64,000 nt of DNA from Sphingobium cloacae (GCF_002355855.1 NZ_AP017655.1:1612001-1676000), one strand, 5' to 3'; shown: positions 1-9,331, numbered from the stretch's first letter. A program made the numbers and translations. Notes: generated by a model not told the origin, from the sequence alone.

Positions 1-178
1 GGTTCGGAACGCTCGCGATCCGTTGGCCGGTGGCCGGATTGTAAACCGCTATCGTCTCGGCATGTCCTATCCATCGGCCGCCAAGATAGGCTTCCGTGCG
101 GAGCAACGTCGGCTCGTCCAGTGTCGGAACGGACATGGCCTCCGCATCGGCCGTCAGACTTGTCTCAACTGATGTCAC
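1..178 (-). CDS. Aldehyde dehydrogenase, N-terminal part (cut by left edge)
   Basis: About 59 N-terminal codons of an NAD(P)-dependent aldehyde dehydrogenase; the gene continues beyond base 1. The translated end contains the GGRW and NPATG signatures that open the first strands of this family, which oxidises aldehydes to acids. I chose the GTG at 178 because a GAAGGA ribosome site lies about 7 bases upstream; an in-frame ATG at 136 is the alternative. It lies downstream of, and in the same direction as, the flavin monooxygenase, so both may act in one catabolic route. The substrate cannot be told from so short a piece. Confidence 0.7.
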   Translation of the reverse strand, partial: MTSVETSLTADAEAMSVPTLDEPTLLRTEAYLGGRWIGHAETIAVYNPATGQRIASVPN

Positions 179-299
179 TGTGAATCCTTCGTCACTGCTT
201 GCACTGGAAAAGCCCCCACGCTGACGGATGGGCTCCCAAAACTGGAGAATTACGCGAAGATGACGCCTTTTTCAAAGGGCGACGGATCGCGCGGCAGGA

Positions 300-1511
300 T
301 CAGATGTCCTCGCAATCATTCGGGAGGCCGAAATAGAGGGCGCCCAGATTGCGGGCATAGGGCAAGGGATTGTTCATCGCATGCGCCCGGGCGCAATGGA
401 TATCGAGGAACACCCGCTGTATCGCATTGCCCCGATAGATCGCCTTGCCGCCGCTATATTGCATCAGCTTGTCGATCTCGGTCACGCAGCGGGAGACCGT
501 CATCGTCGTCGACGCTCCCAGTTCCGCCCTCCGCTCGAGCGTCCAGTCGTCAGTTTCCGCCCGCCGCAACAGTTCATGGATATCGCGATCGAGCACCAGC
601 TTCATCTCGTCGATCGTCCGCCGGACCTCTACGACGGCCTGCTGGATCGTCGAATCCTGCGCGAGCCGAAGGCCGGTATATGTGGCGCGTTTCCCCTTGG
701 TGGCGTCGATGAATGCGCTCACGGCCCGTTCGAGGGCGCCGATGGACGTGATCGCAACCGTCCGGTTGAAGAGCTGAGCGAAGGGAATCTTGTAGATCGC
801 GGAATCATGGGCGGCATAACCCGGGCAGGTGAGCGCGAACATGTCATGCTCGCTTATCGTACGATATTCCGGCACGAAAACGTCATCGACGACGATATCG
901 TTGCTGCCTGTCGCGCAAAGACCCATGACGTTCCAGTTCTCGACGATCCGGTAATCGGATCGCGGCAGGAGGAAGTGCCGCGCATCGGGCTTGCCCCCTT
1001 CGGTTTCCGGGGGAACCATGCCGCCCAATATGACCCACTGGCAATGCGCAGAGCCGCTCGAAAACGCCCAATGCCCGCTGAGCCGGAAGCCGCCCTCCAC
1101 GCGCTGCACCTTGCCGACCGGCATCTGCGACGAACTGATCCGGACCGTCGGGTCTTCGCCCCAGATGTCCTGTGCCGCGCGTTCGTCGAACAGGGCGACC
1201 TGCCAGTTGTGAACGGCAATGACGCCATAGACCCATGCGCTGCTCATGCACCCTTCGGCAAGGATGCGCGCGACGTCGCAATAGACGGCCGGCGACATCT
1301 CATAGCCGCCATATTTCGCCGGCTGCAAAATCTTGAAAAAGCCCGCGCGGTCGAAATCCTCGATCGTTTCGGCCGAAACCTGTCCCGCCGCATTGGCCGC
1401 CTGCTCGCGCTCCCGCAGGATCGGAACCATCTCCCGCGCGCGCGCGCGCAATTGGTCCGCAAGTTCCTCGCCGACATTTCCGTGCGGCTGTTCCAGCTCT
1501 GGTTTTGCCAT
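300..1511 (-). CDS. Acyl-CoA-dehydrogenase-fold flavin monooxygenase (HsaA/DszC-like)
   Basis: A 403-residue protein of the group D flavin monooxygenases, oxygenase components that use reduced flavin from a separate reductase to hydroxylate phenols or other ring compounds; HsaA of steroid degradation is a known member. The helical N-terminal domain, a central AVHNW motif and the long C-terminal helices fit the family length of about 390-410. The ATG at 1511 is chosen over one 12 codons upstream because GAGAGGA sits just before it. No intact flavin reductase is present in the window; a reductase-like remnant is near 38235. The promoter region upstream holds the 15-bp motif also found before the TonB receptor cassettes. 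Substrate unknown; another ring hydroxylation is equally possible. Confidence 0.8.
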   Translation of the reverse strand: MAKPELEQPHGNVGEELADQLRARAREMVPILREREQAANAAGQVSAETIEDFDRAGFFKILQPAKYGGYEMSPAVYCDVARILAEGCMSSAWVYGVIAVHNWQVALFDERAAQDIWGEDPTVRISSSQMPVGKVQRVEGGFRLSGHWAFSSGSAHCQWVILGGMVPPETEGGKPDARHFLLPRSDYRIVENWNVMGLCATGSNDIVVDDVFVPEYRTISEHDMFALTCPGYAAHDSAIYKIPFAQLFNRTVAITSIGALERAVSAFIDATKGKRATYTGLRLAQDSTIQQAVVEVRRTIDEMKLVLDRDIHELLRRAETDDWTLERRAELGASTTMTVSRCVTEIDKLMQYSGGKAIYRGNAIQRVFLDIHCARAHAMNNPLPYARNLGALYFGLPNDCEDI

Positions 1512-2036
1512 AAACATCCTCTCCCGAGCCAGTGATCGCTTCGCCATGAACTTTTCTCTCCCAAGCCAAGGGCCGCGAGACCATGGCTGTTTTGATAAAA
1601 CGCAACCGTTGAATCAGATTATGGCACACTGTTTACAAAACGCAATAACAACATTCCACGGTTGATCACGGGAATCCTGTGGCGCGGCTCATGGGACCAA
1701 TCGAGGCGGGCGTTCGCGCTTGACCGACTCGTCAATCCCATAATTCTCCACCGGAATGCCGGAATCAGCGCCGCCCAATCGCACCGCCTCGCCGGACCTT
1801 ATCTCGAAGGAGGTCGCTTTTTTTGCGATCATTCCATCGCGCGGCTGGTGCGAATAACCTGTCGCTTTCTCGATCCGGGCAGATGACCCGCCCGTCCATG
1901 AAATCGAGATGAATCGACCAAGGCAGGTTCCCGTCATATCGACGCGGGCGGACGCGGCTGGCCGTCATGACGCGCAGCAATCACCCATGTTTACAAAATC
2001 GAACAGTTTCCTCATATTTCGTTCCATAGGGGCGAA
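1512..2036. promoter_or_regulatory. Intergenic region between divergent monooxygenase and regulator genes
   Basis: This stretch holds no convincing gene. It must carry promoters for the leftward monooxygenase and the rightward regulator. Visible elements are an imperfect 12-bp inverted repeat (1603-1614 with 1653-1664, 11 of 12 matching) flanking a GTTTACAAAACGCAA motif at 1631-1645. The string TGTTTACAAAA recurs at 1630-1640 and 1988-1998, the second copy about 40 bases before the first possible regulator start. Confidence 0.5.
1631..1645 (+). promoter_or_regulatory. Candidate operator, shared 15-bp motif, copy 1
   Basis: GTTTACAAAACGCAA. It matches the copy at 32979-32993 in 13 of 15 positions and lies inside an imperfect inverted repeat upstream of the monooxygenase gene. 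The neighbouring membrane-anchored regulator, or its paralogue at 30373, is the natural candidate to bind it. This is inference from position and similarity only. Confidence 0.4.
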
Positions 2037-2195
2037 ATGGACAACTTTTGCCTAGCGTGGCAAAGGCGTGCGGCAAAGGAGAAACGACGGTGTGGGAAAA
2101 CTGGCTGCGGGGACCACCGCATCATATCCCCTGGTTCAGGCGATGGCGGCCGGATGGCACGCGCGCCTGCGCGGCGGCCGGCTGCGGGCGGCCGC

Positions 2196-3542
2196 ATGTT
2201 TTTTGACTCCCACGAGAATAGCAAGCGCCTCGTGGCGGAGGCGGAGCGCATCCGGCAGGAGATCGGTTCCAGCCGGACCGATACGATGCTCAGGCTTTTC
2301 GATTATCTGCTCGAACATTCCGTTGCCGGTCATGCGCCAAAGGAACTGGAAATCTATCACGCCGTCTTCGCCAAGGGCGGCGCCAGCGATGCCAGTCAGG
2401 ACTCGACGGTCCGCGTGTACATTCACAAGCTCCGCAAGAAGCTGGATGAATATTATACCGACCGGCCGGGTCCGCGCATTGTAATTCCCAAGGGAGAATA
2501 TCGGCTCACCCTGATCGCGGCGCCCGGCGCAGCGGAAGGGGAACCCGCGCGCCCGATCGCCACCACAATCGGCAACAGCCTCAGGAAGCACAAGGCGCTC
2601 ACCCTGATCGTGATGCTGTTCGCGGTGCTGAACATCGCTTTCTGGGCGCTGATGTCATGGGCCTATCCCAGCCAGCCGCTTCCGCCCGCCGCCAATTCCT
2701 TCTTCTGGCGCCCTCTCTATCAGGATGGAGTCGCGTCGCGGCCCAGCCTCATCGTCGTGGCCGACTATTATCTGATCGGCGAAGCGGTCGACGATAGGGA
2801 GGTCACGCACTTCATCAGGGATTTCTCGATCAACTCGCGCGAAGATCTTGAGCAATATCTGATGAACCACCCCCAGGATTTCGGTCATTATATCGATATC
2901 AACCTGTCCTACCTGCCCAGCAGCACGGCGGTCGCGCTGGATGACATCGTTCCGATCGTCAAGGCCGCGGACCGGAAGAAGACGCGCCCTTCCGGCTCCA
3001 TCATCATGACCCACCTCAATCCCGACATCCTGAGGAAATCGAACATCGTCTATGTCGGGTTTCTAAGCGGCCTCGGCATGCTGCGCGATCCTTTGTTCCA
3101 GGCCTCGGGCTTTTCGATCGGCGAAAGTTTCGATGAACTGATCGATCGCAAGACGGGCAAGAAATATCTCGCCGACTGGGGTATGTTCGAAGGCGACAGC
3201 ACGCCCATCAATGACTTCGGCTATATCGCCAGCATGCCCGGCCCGGCCGGCAACCATATCCTGATCGTCTCGGGCACCCGCGACGCGGCGGTCATGCAAA
3301 TGGCGGAACTGGTTTCTGACCCCGAGCAACTCGCGGCCCTGTCCAAGCGAGTGAAAGGGAGCGATTCCTTTGAAGCGCTCTATCACGTTCGCTCCATTGG
3401 GAATATGAACCTCGACAGTTCGCTTCTCATTGCCCGTCCGCTGCAAACCCGCGGTATCTGGAATGGCGGGAAACCGAACCAGCTCTTCCCGGACACCAAC
3501 CCGCAGAGCTCCAGGCTCAATGAACGCCGGATTGAGAACTGA
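2196..3542 (+). CDS. Membrane-anchored winged-helix regulator (ToxR/CadC-like architecture)
   Basis: A 448-residue one-component regulator: an OmpR/PhoB-type winged helix at about residues 20-107 (with TVRVYIHKLRKKL as recognition-helix region), one membrane segment at about 134-154, then about 290 residues predicted periplasmic and of unknown fold. This layout lets an external signal control transcription directly. It is a paralogue of the protein at 30373-31680 along its whole length. The start is uncertain. The ATG at 2196 aligns best with the paralogue, but the ATG at 2037 has a better ribosome site (AGGGG, 5 bases away) and would add 53 residues of low-complexity, GC-driven sequence. Likely targets are the monooxygenase gene and the other genes carrying the 15-bp motif. 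Confidence 0.7.
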   Translation: MFFDSHENSKRLVAEAERIRQEIGSSRTDTMLRLFDYLLEHSVAGHAPKELEIYHAVFAKGGASDASQDSTVRVYIHKLRKKLDEYYTDRPGPRIVIPKGEYRLTLIAAPGAAEGEPARPIATTIGNSLRKHKALTLIVMLFAVLNIAFWALMSWAYPSQPLPPAANSFFWRPLYQDGVASRPSLIVVADYYLIGEAVDDREVTHFIRDFSINSREDLEQYLMNHPQDFGHYIDINLSYLPSSTAVALDDIVPIVKAADRKKTRPSGSIIMTHLNPDILRKSNIVYVGFLSGLGMLRDPLFQASGFSIGESFDELIDRKTGKKYLADWGMFEGDSTPINDFGYIASMPGPAGNHILIVSGTRDAAVMQMAELVSDPEQLAALSKRVKGSDSFEALYHVRSIGNMNLDSSLLIARPLQTRGIWNGGKPNQLFPDTNPQSSRLNERRIEN

Positions 3543-3596
3543 ATCCGGCGATGCGCGCACCTGCCAATCACGATCCTGTCGTATCGGAGATGCCCA

Positions 3597-3974
3597 ATGC
3601 TTGATTATACGTTCGATCCGGCCAGTGGCCGACTGCATATGCGCTACACCGACTTCTGGAGCATCCATGATGCGCTGCGGGCGCAAACGATATTCCAGGA
3701 CGCTCTTCGGGTGGCGACCGGCAGCGGGGCGGCGTTCACACTGCTCGATGATCTGAGGGAATGGGGACCGCAAGCCCAGGAGGTTGTCGAACTGAACAAA
3801 CAGTTTGTCACCCTGTGCCGCAAGGCGCCCATCAGCCGCAACGCGATGGTCATCCCGCGAGCCCTTCTCCGAATCCAGATACACCGGACCCTGGACGGCA
3901 TGGAAAATTGCCGCGTCTTCGAAACATTCGAAGAGGCGGATGAATGGCTGGGCGAGGTTGAATCATCCTTCTGA
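3597..3974 (+). CDS. Small STAS/SpoIIAA-like protein
   Basis: A 125-residue soluble protein starting at an ATG preceded by GGAG. The alternating strand-helix pattern, central LLDDLREWG stretch and C-terminal FETFEEADEWL ending resemble the SpoIIAA-like/STAS fold proteins of alphaproteobacteria. No catalytic motif is visible. It follows the regulator by 54 bases and may be cotranscribed with it. Membership is judged by eye, so an unassigned small protein is the fallback. Confidence 0.55.
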   Translation: MLDYTFDPASGRLHMRYTDFWSIHDALRAQTIFQDALRVATGSGAAFTLLDDLREWGPQAQEVVELNKQFVTLCRKAPISRNAMVIPRALLRIQIHRTLDGMENCRVFETFEEADEWLGEVESSF

Positions 3975-4134
3975 CGCGCCTTGACCTGCCGTTCCGGACG
4001 CCATCGATGGAGGTGTGGAGATAGCGGTCGCGTCATGATGCGCCGCCAAAATGGCGAGCATATGATCTACACGCTTTGACGCGACAGGATCGTTTGCAGC
4101 GGTTCGCTTCCAACGCATCCGGCCAGAAGCAGCC

Positions 4135-4551
4135 TTATGGCTTGTCGCGAACCTCTTCGGAGGCCAACTCCCCCATGACCTCGCGCGCGATACGAAATGC
4201 GTCGATGCCCGCGGGTATGCCGCAATAGACCGACACCTGAAGAAAGATCTCGCCGATCTCCTCCACCGTCAATCCGTTGTTCAAGGCGCCCCGGATATGC
4301 AGCTTCAGCTCATGAGGCCGGTTAAGCGCCGCGATCATGCCCAGATTGAGGATGCTGCGGCTCCGCCTGTCGAGGCCCGGCCGGTTCCAGATTTCATCCC
4401 AGCAATATTCGGTCGTCAGCTTCTGCATCGGCCAGGAGAAGTCGTCCGCATCGCGCAAGGAACGATCCACATAGGCATCGCCGAGAACCGCGCGCCGGGT
4501 GGCCAGGCCCTGTTTGAATTTCTCCGTCTGAACCTGACGCTCGTTGCCCAT
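4135..4551 (-). CDS. Carboxymuconolactone decarboxylase family protein
   Basis: A 138-residue protein of the CMD/AhpD-like all-helical family. It resembles 4-carboxymuconolactone decarboxylase (PcaC) in length and in the segments ending in the IGEIFLQVSVYCG helix, with a GIPAG loop and FRIARE helix near the C-terminus. PcaC removes CO2 from a gamma-lactone in the beta-ketoadipate path, but many relatives act on other compounds. An AGGA ribosome site precedes the ATG. It is the last gene of the minus-strand catabolic run, after the cytochrome b561. Confidence 0.8.
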   Translation of the reverse strand: MGNERQVQTEKFKQGLATRRAVLGDAYVDRSLRDADDFSWPMQKLTTEYCWDEIWNRPGLDRRSRSILNLGMIAALNRPHELKLHIRGALNNGLTVEEIGEIFLQVSVYCGIPAGIDAFRIAREVMGELASEEVRDKP

Positions 4552-4664
4552 GATCCTATCCTATGTGAGCAGGGCGAAGAGACGCCCGGAAAACATTGCC
4601 GCGAATATCGGCCAGGGCATCATCGCAACGCCCCGAACGGCGACGATGCCCTTGCCGTAGCTGA

Positions 4665-5228
4665 TCACAACATCCGCGGCAGCACATCGCTTGCGCGATC
4701 GCGATCGAAAAAGCGATGCTTGATCGTGCCCGCGACGTGAAGCGCGATCAGGCCAAGCAGGGTATAAGCCAGCACTTTGTGCAACCACTGGAAGACGGCG
4801 AACCAGTCGTCGTTCTTCGGCAGCAATTCGGGCAGATCGGTGCCGAAGAAAAATACCCCGTCGCTCATCGTATAGGTGCTCGACATCGAATAGCCCATCA
4901 GGGGCACGACGACCAGCAACGCATACATGGCGCGATGCACGACCTTCGAAAGCACCTGCTCATATCTGTCCAGGGTTTCCGGCGGTTCCGGCAGTTTCGG
5001 TGTCCGCATCCGGATCGCGAGTTGAACGATAACCACCAGGAACGCCAGAACCCCGAAGGATTTGTGCCAGGGATAATAAAGTTCATATTTCGCCGGAACC
5101 TCATCGGCCAGCGAAGTCATGTGCCACCCCGCCCAGATCAGGCCCAGTATGAGAACCGCGCGTATCCAGTGCAGGATGCGCAGCGATCGAGGATAGCGCT
5201 CGATAGTGACGTTCTCAGCATGTTCCAT
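4665..5228 (-). CDS. Cytochrome b561 family membrane protein
   Basis: A 187-residue, four-helix membrane protein of the bacterial cytochrome b561 (YceJ/CybB) type. His residues suited to bind two b haems are seen in RILHW, YPWHKSFG, VVHRAM and FQWLHKVLAY plus LHVAG. It probably moves electrons between the quinone pool and a periplasmic partner. The ATG has an AGGAGG ribosome site. Its place between SDR and decarboxylase genes suggests it serves an oxidative step of the same pathway, which is inference. Confidence 0.85.
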   Translation of the reverse strand: MEHAENVTIERYPRSLRILHWIRAVLILGLIWAGWHMTSLADEVPAKYELYYPWHKSFGVLAFLVVIVQLAIRMRTPKLPEPPETLDRYEQVLSKVVHRAMYALLVVVPLMGYSMSSTYTMSDGVFFFGTDLPELLPKNDDWFAVFQWLHKVLAYTLLGLIALHVAGTIKHRFFDRDRASDVLPRML

Positions 5229-5255
5229 CGCTCTTCCTCCTGTCGTCCCCGGCGT

Positions 5256-6053
5256 CTAGAGATAAACCCCGCGCGAGTATCCGCCATCGATGGCAATGGC
5301 TTCCCCGGTGATGGAAGCGGCCCCCGGCGAGGCCAGGAACGCAATCACCTCGCCAATCTCTTCGGCATCGGTCACGCGCCGAATGGGAATCCGGGAAATG
5401 AAATCCGCTTCGGCCTCGGCGACCGTGCCGCCCTCTTCCTCGGCAATTTCGGCAAGCAGCTCTTCCAGATGCGGCGTCTGGACGATACCGGGATGAATGG
5501 CGTTCACCGTGATGCCATCGGGGCCAAGGGCATCCGACAGCACCTTCGTCATATGACTGACCGCAACGTTGCGCATCCCGCTGAGCGTGTCCGAACCCCG
5601 CCCGGTCAGCCCTCCGATATTGACGATCCGGCCCGCCCCCTGCCGCTTCATCACTGGCGCCACCGCCCGTATGTAGCGCAGATAACCGCACACTTTAGTG
5701 TCGAGGTCGCCCAGAAGGGCCTGGACGTCGAGTTCAGCCACGTCTCCGGCAACACTGGATGTGCTCGCCGCGCAGTTCACGAGAAGATCGATCCGGCCGA
5801 AGCGCTCGACCACCCCCTCGACAAGCTGGTCGATCGTATCCTGGGATGTGGCGTTCGAAGGAATGGCGCAGACCAGTCCCGACGTGGCCTTGCGGATCGT
5901 CTCCGCCGCCTCTTCGAGCCGTTCGGCCTGGCGCGCGGTCAGGACCACCGTTGCCGATTTCCTTGCCAGCACGCGCGCGATCGCGGAACCAATGCCACCG
6001 CTGCCCCCGGTGATAATGGCGACCATGGGCTGCTCAGCGGGGATCGCCATCAT
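5256..6053 (-). CDS. SDR-fold protein with atypical active site
   Basis: A 265-residue short-chain dehydrogenase/reductase-fold protein. The nucleotide motif TGGSGGIG is at residues 15-22, NCAA at about 93, and the C-terminal GEAIAIDGG is typical. By eye alignment the usual Tyr and Lys of the YxxxK motif fall at Ser158 and Asn162 within SGMRN, and the Ser position falls on Gly. The catalytic triad therefore seems absent. The protein at 12482-13285 shows the same replacements, so this is a subfamily trait rather than a chance mutation. It may bind NAD(P)H without classic hydride transfer, or catalyse a different step. Confidence 0.85.
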   Translation of the reverse strand: MMAIPAEQPMVAIITGGSGGIGSAIARVLARKSATVVLTARQAERLEEAAETIRKATSGLVCAIPSNATSQDTIDQLVEGVVERFGRIDLLVNCAASTSSVAGDVAELDVQALLGDLDTKVCGYLRYIRAVAPVMKRQGAGRIVNIGGLTGRGSDTLSGMRNVAVSHMTKVLSDALGPDGITVNAIHPGIVQTPHLEELLAEIAEEEGGTVAEAEADFISRIPIRRVTDAEEIGEVIAFLASPGAASITGEAIAIDGGYSRGVYL

Positions 6054-6144
6054 TGACCCTTCTCCCGGCTTTCCATCCTCGCCACTTTCAGACAGGCCGT
6101 ATCGCTGCGTCGCGCGGGACGCGGCATGACATCCATCCGACCGA

Positions 6145-7704
6145 TCACGGCAGTTCCGCCTGGATCAGCAGCGGCCCGTCCAACTCGAGCCCCCGGCGCA
6201 GCGCCGCGGAGAACTCGGCGGGTGTCGTCACGCGAACCGCCTCGACGCCATAGCCGGCGGCGAGCGCCGTCCAGTCCGTCTTCGGATCGGCGAGCACCGT
6301 CAATTTCTCGATCGCGGGCTGGGCCAGGTCGACGTCCGCCCGCTTCAGTTCGGTTTGCAGGATGCCATAGCGATGGTTCGACGCCATGATGATGGTGACG
6401 GGCAAGCGTTCCCGCGCCATGGTCCAAAGCGACTGCAAGGTATATTGCGCGCTGCCGTCCGATTGCAGCGCAACGACCCGGGCATCGGGCGCGCCCAGCG
6501 CGGCGCCGACGGCGCAGGGCAGTCCCTGACCGATCGCGCCGCCGGTGTTCGTCATGACCCGGTGCCGGCGTGCGCGATGGGCCTGCCGGAAAAACGGCGC
6601 GCCCAGCGTGGAGCCCTCCAGCGAGATGACGGCGCCTTCCGGAAGCTGCACCACAAGCTCTTCGATGATATCGTCCGCCGACAGCTCCGCGGAGCGCGGC
6701 GGAATGGCCGGAAGATCCCGCACCGTCCGAACGGCCGCCGACGGCAGGTGATCGATCAGCGCCTCGAGCGCTTCGGCGCAAGCATCGCTTTCGCTTGCCA
6801 GCGATACGAGTCGATCCTCGCTCACCAGCTGGCTGGGCTGCCCTTCATAGCCGAAATAGCTGGTCGGCGTCTTGGCGCCGACGAGCACCACCGTCGCATC
6901 GCCCAACTGCGCGAGCACGTCCTGCGGGAAATAGGCCAGCCGTTCCAGCCTGGGCAGGTCGCCGCCCAGATTAGCGATCCGCGGATAGGATTCCATCAGC
7001 AGGCGCGCGCCGGTCTTCTCGGCGATCCGCCCCGCGGCACGAATGGCCGCCTCGCCGAGCGCATTGCCGCCCAGCAGCAGGATGCACTCCCGATCCGAGG
7101 GGATCGACTGGGCGCAGCGGACGATTTCCTCTTTCGAAACCTCGTTGAAACCGACCTTGCGAGACTGGGGCGCCACCGGATTCTGGCCCGTGGCCGGCGC
7201 AGCATCCATCACGTCGGTCGGCGCGATCAGCGTGACCACCGCACCCGGCGCCGACATCGCCAGATCATAGGCCCGGACGACATCGTCCCGCAGCGTATCG
7301 GGAGAGTCGAGATAAAGGACGGCCTTCGAAACCGGCTTCGCAAGCGAATCGATATCCGACGTCAGCGGCGCGTCGAAGGGAAGATGCCAGGTCGCATGAT
7401 CGCCGATGATGTTGATGATCGGCGATCCGGCGCGCCGCGCATTGTGCAGGTTCGCGATGCCGTTCGCAAAGCCCGGCCCCAGATGCAGCAATGTCAGCGC
7501 GACCTGCCCCGACACCCTCGAATAGCCATCGGCCGCGCCGGTGCAGACGCCTTCGAACAGGCCCAGCACCGGACGGATTTCGGGAACAGCGTCCAATGCA
7601 TGGACCAGTGTCAGTTCCGTCGTACCCGGATTGGCAAAACAAATCCGCACGCCCAGCTCGCGCGCGGTTTCCAGCAACTGTTGCGCGCCATTAATTCCGG
7701 TCAC
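6145..7704 (-). CDS. ThDP-dependent enzyme (benzoylformate decarboxylase/acetolactate synthase-like)
   Basis: A 519-residue thiamin-diphosphate enzyme with the N-terminal pyrimidine-binding domain (activating Glu at about residue 51 in LGLFEG), a central nucleotide-like domain and the C-terminal ThDP-binding motif beginning SDGSAQYTLQ. Relatives decarboxylate 2-keto acids such as benzoylformate or oxalyl-CoA, or join keto acids. The length matches benzoylformate decarboxylases. The start is the GTG at 7704, with GGAGG 7 bases upstream. No small regulatory subunit gene is near, which argues against biosynthetic acetolactate synthase. It may process an aromatic 2-keto acid in this operon; the exact reaction is unknown. 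Confidence 0.85.
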   Translation of the reverse strand: MTGINGAQQLLETARELGVRICFANPGTTELTLVHALDAVPEIRPVLGLFEGVCTGAADGYSRVSGQVALTLLHLGPGFANGIANLHNARRAGSPIINIIGDHATWHLPFDAPLTSDIDSLAKPVSKAVLYLDSPDTLRDDVVRAYDLAMSAPGAVVTLIAPTDVMDAAPATGQNPVAPQSRKVGFNEVSKEEIVRCAQSIPSDRECILLLGGNALGEAAIRAAGRIAEKTGARLLMESYPRIANLGGDLPRLERLAYFPQDVLAQLGDATVVLVGAKTPTSYFGYEGQPSQLVSEDRLVSLASESDACAEALEALIDHLPSAAVRTVRDLPAIPPRSAELSADDIIEELVVQLPEGAVISLEGSTLGAPFFRQAHRARRHRVMTNTGGAIGQGLPCAVGAALGAPDARVVALQSDGSAQYTLQSLWTMARERLPVTIIMASNHRYGILQTELKRADVDLAQPAIEKLTVLADPKTDWTALAAGYGVEAVRVTTPAEFSAALRRGLELDGPLLIQAELP

Positions 7705-7795
7705 AATTTACCTCCCAACAATCCCCATGCCGTCGTACGACGCCACTCCTCAAAACTTTTCGGGCACATCCTCGAACGCCGCGATCACGCCTCGA

Positions 7796-8686
7796 TCAAG
7801 GCCGTACCTTGTCCGCCAGGAAGCGTTTCACTTCCTGGTTGAAGACATCGGGTGCGTCATCGTGCACATAATGGCTGGCCCCCGCCACGGTGGTCGACCG
7901 GATATTCGGATTGCGCCGCATCATCTCTTCCACCGATGGCATCGCGCAAAAGTCCGACCGCTCTCCACGGATCACGAGGGTCGGCGTCTGGATACGGTCG
8001 ATAACCGGCCACAGATCGACCACACGCTCGGGATCGGGATGGAGCCGCGTCTCGCTGATCCCCCGGGCATCATATTGCCAGACGACGCGACCGTCGGCCG
8101 ACTCGCGCAGGCTCTCCGCCAGCCTCTGTTCCAGCGCTTCATCGCCCACGCTCGGACGCGCCTTGCGCCAATAGGCGCGGGCCTCGTCCCAAGATGCGAA
8201 ATCGAGCGGCAGCGCGGCCATTTCCGCCTTGATCCGCTCGGCGCCCTCGCCCTGGATGGAAGCGCCGGGCGCTATGTCCTCGATGATCAGCGCGTCCAGC
8301 CGCTCGGGATGCAACGATGCGAAAACATAGGAAGTGGTGCCGCCCATCGAATGACCGATCAGCGAGAAGCGATCGAGTTTCAACCCATCGACGACCGAGA
8401 CCAGATCGGCCAGATAGGCGTCCGTATAATAATTATGACCCGGATCCCAATCGCTTTCCCCACGCCCGCGTTGGTCGAGGGCGATGAGATGGAAGGAACC
8501 GGACAGATGTTGAGCGAGACCGCGCCACGTTCCCGAGAAACCCCGAAGCCCATGAAGAAGGACAACCGCGGGGGCGGTCTCGTCACCCCACGCCCGAAGG
8601 CGCAAGCGAAGTCCGTTACCCACGTCGTGGAACGATTCACGTTCCCCCGGCAGCTTTTGCGGTGCAACTGGCGCAGTCTCGCTCAT
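7796..8686 (-). CDS. Alpha/beta hydrolase
   Basis: A 296-residue alpha/beta-hydrolase-fold enzyme. The nucleophile is Ser113 in GHSMGG, the acid is likely the Asp of GERSDF, and the His is in GASHYVHDD; HGLRG forms the oxyanion loop. In this setting it could be a C-C hydrolase that splits a ring-cleavage product, as HsaD or BphD do, or an ester/lactone hydrolase. I chose the ATG at 8686 over a TTG 11 codons upstream. It sits between the ThDP enzyme and the amino-acid-synthesis-family gene, in the same direction. Confidence 0.85.
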   Translation of the reverse strand: MSETAPVAPQKLPGERESFHDVGNGLRLRLRAWGDETAPAVVLLHGLRGFSGTWRGLAQHLSGSFHLIALDQRGRGESDWDPGHNYYTDAYLADLVSVVDGLKLDRFSLIGHSMGGTTSYVFASLHPERLDALIIEDIAPGASIQGEGAERIKAEMAALPLDFASWDEARAYWRKARPSVGDEALEQRLAESLRESADGRVVWQYDARGISETRLHPDPERVVDLWPVIDRIQTPTLVIRGERSDFCAMPSVEEMMRRNPNIRSTTVAGASHYVHDDAPDVFNQEVKRFLADKVRP

Positions 8687-8722
8687 ATCTTTACATCTAC
8701 CTGTAGAATGATCGCCCAAGAA

Positions 8723-9331
8723 TCAGCGCAGGCCGTCCTTGCCTTCGGCTTCGGCAGCGGTCAGGCCGCCCAGGCGCGCATGGAGGCGACCGCGGGTCGC
8801 GACCGCCATCACGATCACGACTTCATCGGGGCCGGGCGCATCGGTGAAGGACACCGAGAAGGTATCGTAGTGAGACCGCACATAGAGCGCATCCTTGTGC
8901 GCGAGCGGAATGTCGATCTCCGTGCCGGGACCGCCCCGCTTGCCGGTCGATGGCACCCAGGAATAGGCGCCGCTCACCGCTTCGCGAATGGGCTTGGCGA
9001 AGGTGGTGGTCAGGAACGCATTGCCATGCTCATATTCGCCGTTGACGCCGACGACCGCGGCCTTCCCGTAGCTTTCCACCTTGCGGCCGGCGAGCCGTTC
9101 CTGAATGCGCCGTCCGAATTCGACCCCGAGATGTTCGGAGGCCGCGATCACGTCGTCGAACGACTCGGTGTACTTTCCCGCATGCGGATTGGCGATGACA
9201 GCGGCGATGACGATCTTCACGACCGGCTCGCCGTCCGCGAGACGCCCGGATTCGATCGCAAGCGTTTCCTCCTCATAGGTAAACCACTTGCGAATATGCA
9301 GCCCATGAAAGTTGATCGGACGCTCGGACAT
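8723..9331 (-). CDS. Amino acid synthesis family protein (PF06684-like)
   Basis: A 202-residue protein resembling the so-called amino acid synthesis family (DUF1185), whose biochemical role is poorly defined. Recognisable segments are the KIVIAAVIANPHAGKY start, the GKAAVVGVNGEYEHG middle and the GPDEVVIVMAVATRGR end. Members often sit in catabolic clusters with hydrolases and dehydrogenases, as here. It is in the middle of the minus-strand run. No enzyme motif can be assigned; a lactone or keto-enol handling role would be a guess. Confidence 0.7.
   Translation of the reverse strand: MSERPINFHGLHIRKWFTYEEETLAIESGRLADGEPVVKIVIAAVIANPHAGKYTESFDDVIAASEHLGVEFGRRIQERLAGRKVESYGKAAVVGVNGEYEHGNAFLTTTFAKPIREAVSGAYSWVPSTGKRGGPGTEIDIPLAHKDALYVRSHYDTFSVSFTDAPGPDEVVIVMAVATRGRLHARLGGLTAAEAEGKDGLR

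Noticed and set aside
381..1535. Long plus-strand reading frame opposite the monooxygenase
   Set aside because: It mirrors the minus-strand gene, has Arg/His-rich translation typical of antisense frames in GC-rich DNA and no family resemblance.
2090..2206. Possible 38-codon GTG leader peptide before the regulator
   Set aside because: AAGGAG precedes it, but the peptide is Arg/Pro/Gly-rich and overlaps the regulator start. There is no second line of evidence.
4716..6056. 446-residue plus-strand frame across cytochrome b561 and SDR genes
   Set aside because: It spans two well-supported opposite-strand genes and has shadow-like composition.
7731..7742. 12-base palindrome CGTCGTACGACG upstream of the ThDP gene
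   Set aside because: Composed of short GC-type words frequent in this genome, with no second copy noticed; not enough to call an operator.
6355..7842. 495-residue plus-strand frame opposite the ThDP enzyme
   Set aside because: Antisense shadow; the minus frame carries all ThDP motifs.
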